Source: Pelotomaculum isophthalicicum JI (GTDB taxonomy: Bacteria > Bacillota > Desulfotomaculia > Desulfotomaculales > Pelotomaculaceae). From it: 64,000 bases of DNA. Positions within the stretch are counted from its first letter, which is position 1; every line of letters starts with the position of its first letter. The translations under genes and the position numbers were made by a program. Shown piece after piece: positions 62,989 through 64,000 of the stretch. The stretch is taken from contig NZ_JAKOAV010000011.1 of assembly GCF_029478095.1 (NCBI RefSeq), positions 31,473 through 95,472 on the forward strand, in the 5' to 3' direction. Below the pieces are notes generated by a model, which worked only from the letters and a program-made list of their open reading frames with translations, did not search any database and was not told where the DNA came from.

Positions 62989-63351
62989 TTAAGACCTAAT
63001 GTGTAACCAGTTTTTCATAGATTTAACCAGTTTCTTTATAACCATATGATCATGTCCCTTATAAACTGCCTTAGCGAGACCATAATGTTTTATCCTCGCT
63101 TCTTCTTCTGTAATAGGTTCAAAATCACTGAAGATACTTTTATTTGCTAAGTTGAATGCCTCTTCAAAGAACAGATAAATCCAACCATCTCTTTTCCCAC
63201 CCCTGTTTACATTACAAGTCTTTTTCTCTTTTCCGGAAATATAGGTAAAATACTTCATATACTGGGTTTTCTCTTCTTTCTCAAAATGTAAGTTTTCTTC
63301 ATCTAACGCTCTCTCTAGATGTTTCATATTCAAATAGTAAAATTCGGTCAT
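62989..63351 (-). CDS. Hypothetical protein
   Basis: A 120-residue protein from ATG 63351 behind GGGAGGAAATATA. It is rich in Lys/Glu and aromatic residues (FYYLNMKHLERALDEEN; GGKRDGWIYLFFEEAFN; KKLVKSMKNWLHIRS) with a single cysteine. I recognise no family; no membrane segment or catalytic pattern. It is transcribed toward the recombinase but separated from it by a terminator, so it is an independent cargo gene. Confidence 0.55.
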   Translation of the reverse strand: MTEFYYLNMKHLERALDEENLHFEKEEKTQYMKYFTYISGKEKKTCNVNRGGKRDGWIYLFFEEAFNLANKSIFSDFEPITEEEARIKHYGLAKAVYKGHDHMVIKKLVKSMKNWLHIRS

Positions 63352-63466
63352 TATATTTCCTCCCTAAAATGTAATTACTCAATAGGCATTGCTAAACTGC
63401 TAAGTGCTACTTAAACTTATTGTATCTTGTTTCTTAAATTAATGACAAGTATATTATCATCCCTCC

Positions 63467-63802
63467 TTAAAGAAGCCCCTTCTCTTTAAAGCTGACAAAC
63501 TTACCGTCTCCAATTATGATATGATCCAGAACTTCAATCCCCATAATCTTTCCTGCATCAGCAAGCCGCCCGGTTATATCTATGTCCTCACGGCTTGGTG
63601 TGGGTTCTCCGGAAGGATGGTTGTGTACAAGGATTATGGCAGCGGCGCTATTCTTGACAGCGAATTTAAACAGTTCCCGAGGATGTACCTGGGAAGAACT
63701 CAAGGTACCGATTGATACAGTTTCTATTCTAAGTACTTGGTTTTTGGTGTTCAGCAACATTACTCGAAAGTGCTCACGGTCAAGGAAGCGCATTTCAGCC
63801 AT
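63467..63802 (-). CDS. RadC-like JAB-domain protein, short form
   Basis: A 111-residue C-terminal JAB/MPN domain of the RadC family from ATG 63802. It contains MRFLDREHFRVMLLNTKNQV, SSQVHPRELFKFAVKN, the metal motif VHNHPSGEPTPSREDIDIT and VLDHIIIGDGKFVS. Chromosomal RadC has about 225 residues with an N-terminal helix-hairpin-helix region that is missing; the frame is open for about 45 codons further upstream (SGNNIANLV before the start) but without a good start codon. Short RadC proteins are common on mobile elements. Function unknown; the DNA-repair name is historical. Confidence 0.8.
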   Translation of the reverse strand: MAEMRFLDREHFRVMLLNTKNQVLRIETVSIGTLSSSQVHPRELFKFAVKNSAAAIILVHNHPSGEPTPSREDIDITGRLADAGKIMGIEVLDHIIIGDGKFVSFKEKGLL

Positions 63803-63960
63803 TACAAGGTTGGCAATATTGTTGCCGCTCAGTTTCCCTATCGGGAAATGAATAGTTTTTTCTTGCCAAAGGGAGCGGTAATCTGAGACAATAATTGACG
63901 TGTGCAGCCGGAGGTTGCGCCGACAATCATTATGTCAGGAGCAGCGAGACCGACAAAATA

Positions 63961-64000
63961 AAAAGGAAGACGTTAAGGGCTGCAACCCCGTCTTCCTTTT
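63961..64000. terminator. Symmetrical terminator at window edge
   Basis: AAAAGGAAGACG (63961-63972) pairs with CGTCTTCCTTTT (63989-64000). Both strands end in T-rich sequence, so it may be bidirectional; it continues outside the window. Confidence 0.7.

Overview
The window reads as an accessory (genomic-island) region of a low-to-mid GC Gram-positive bacterium of the class Clostridia, most likely a Peptococcaceae/Desulfotomaculum-type organism. The grounds are strong AGGAGG ribosome sites, frequent GTG/TTG starts, a YhaM exonuclease, a DUF1659-DUF2922-YvrJ set, MrfA-like helicases and ImmA/XRE pairs. No rRNA, tRNA or CRISPR array was seen and there is little housekeeping content. All calls were made by reading the sequence; no database search was possible.

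Layout. 1-10.1 kb is the early half of a prophage or integrative element: serine integrase, ImmA-type protease and two-HTH repressor on the minus strand, a divergent operator region, then a plus-strand operon with a cro-like gene (probable AUU start), Rad52-like annealase, a frameshifted SbcC-like ATPase, a lambda-O-like replication protein whose gene carries an iteron-like array, and RusA. Structural genes are absent. 10.1-11.9 kb is GC-rich island 1 with a small SWIM zinc-finger gene. 12-19 kb holds a membrane protein, a DinG-type helicase, an XRE-ImmA-PIN module and a minus-strand DUF1659/DUF2922/YvrJ/M15-peptidase set whose last gene has an in-frame amber codon.

19.3-36.0 kb is a BREX phage-defence locus: brxA, brxB, brxC, pglX, a RecF-like ATPase with an internally deleted DUF4276 partner, pglZ, an SNF2-type helicase and a convergent WYL regulator. 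No brxL is present. 36.1-37.1 kb is yhaM. 37.5-42.7 kb is a tandem pair of MrfA-like (COG1205) helicases. 42.8-44.6 kb is GC-rich island 2, with a second SWIM gene in inverted orientation to the first. 44.7-47.5 kb is a diverged XPB-like helicase (frameshifted) with an XPB-N-terminal-like partner. 47.6-49.3 kb is GC-rich island 3, ending in a strong terminator.

49.4-49.74 kb looks like a free-standing structured non-coding RNA with its own promoter and terminator. 49.8-58.4 kb has a broken serine recombinase, an excisionase-like gene, sbcD, sbcC and a frameshifted TrlF-like PHP-ATPase. 58.7-64 kb has a TPR/ST7-like protein, an AbrB-PIN toxin-antitoxin pair, an intact large serine recombinase, a hypothetical gene and a short RadC-like protein.

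The strongest candidate for something undescribed is the set of three related GC-rich islands. Two of them are inverted copies sharing about 1 kb, and each is built around a 108-110 residue SWIM protein with its own promoter elements, a paired AAAAATATTTTT palindrome at identical 39-bp spacing, and a terminator. The islands share hairpins with compensatory base changes and flank helicase-rich and BREX cargo. Several genes carry single frameshifts or stops (ATPase, XPB, TrlF, recombinase, M15), so assembly or base-calling error should be excluded before any of them is read as recoding.
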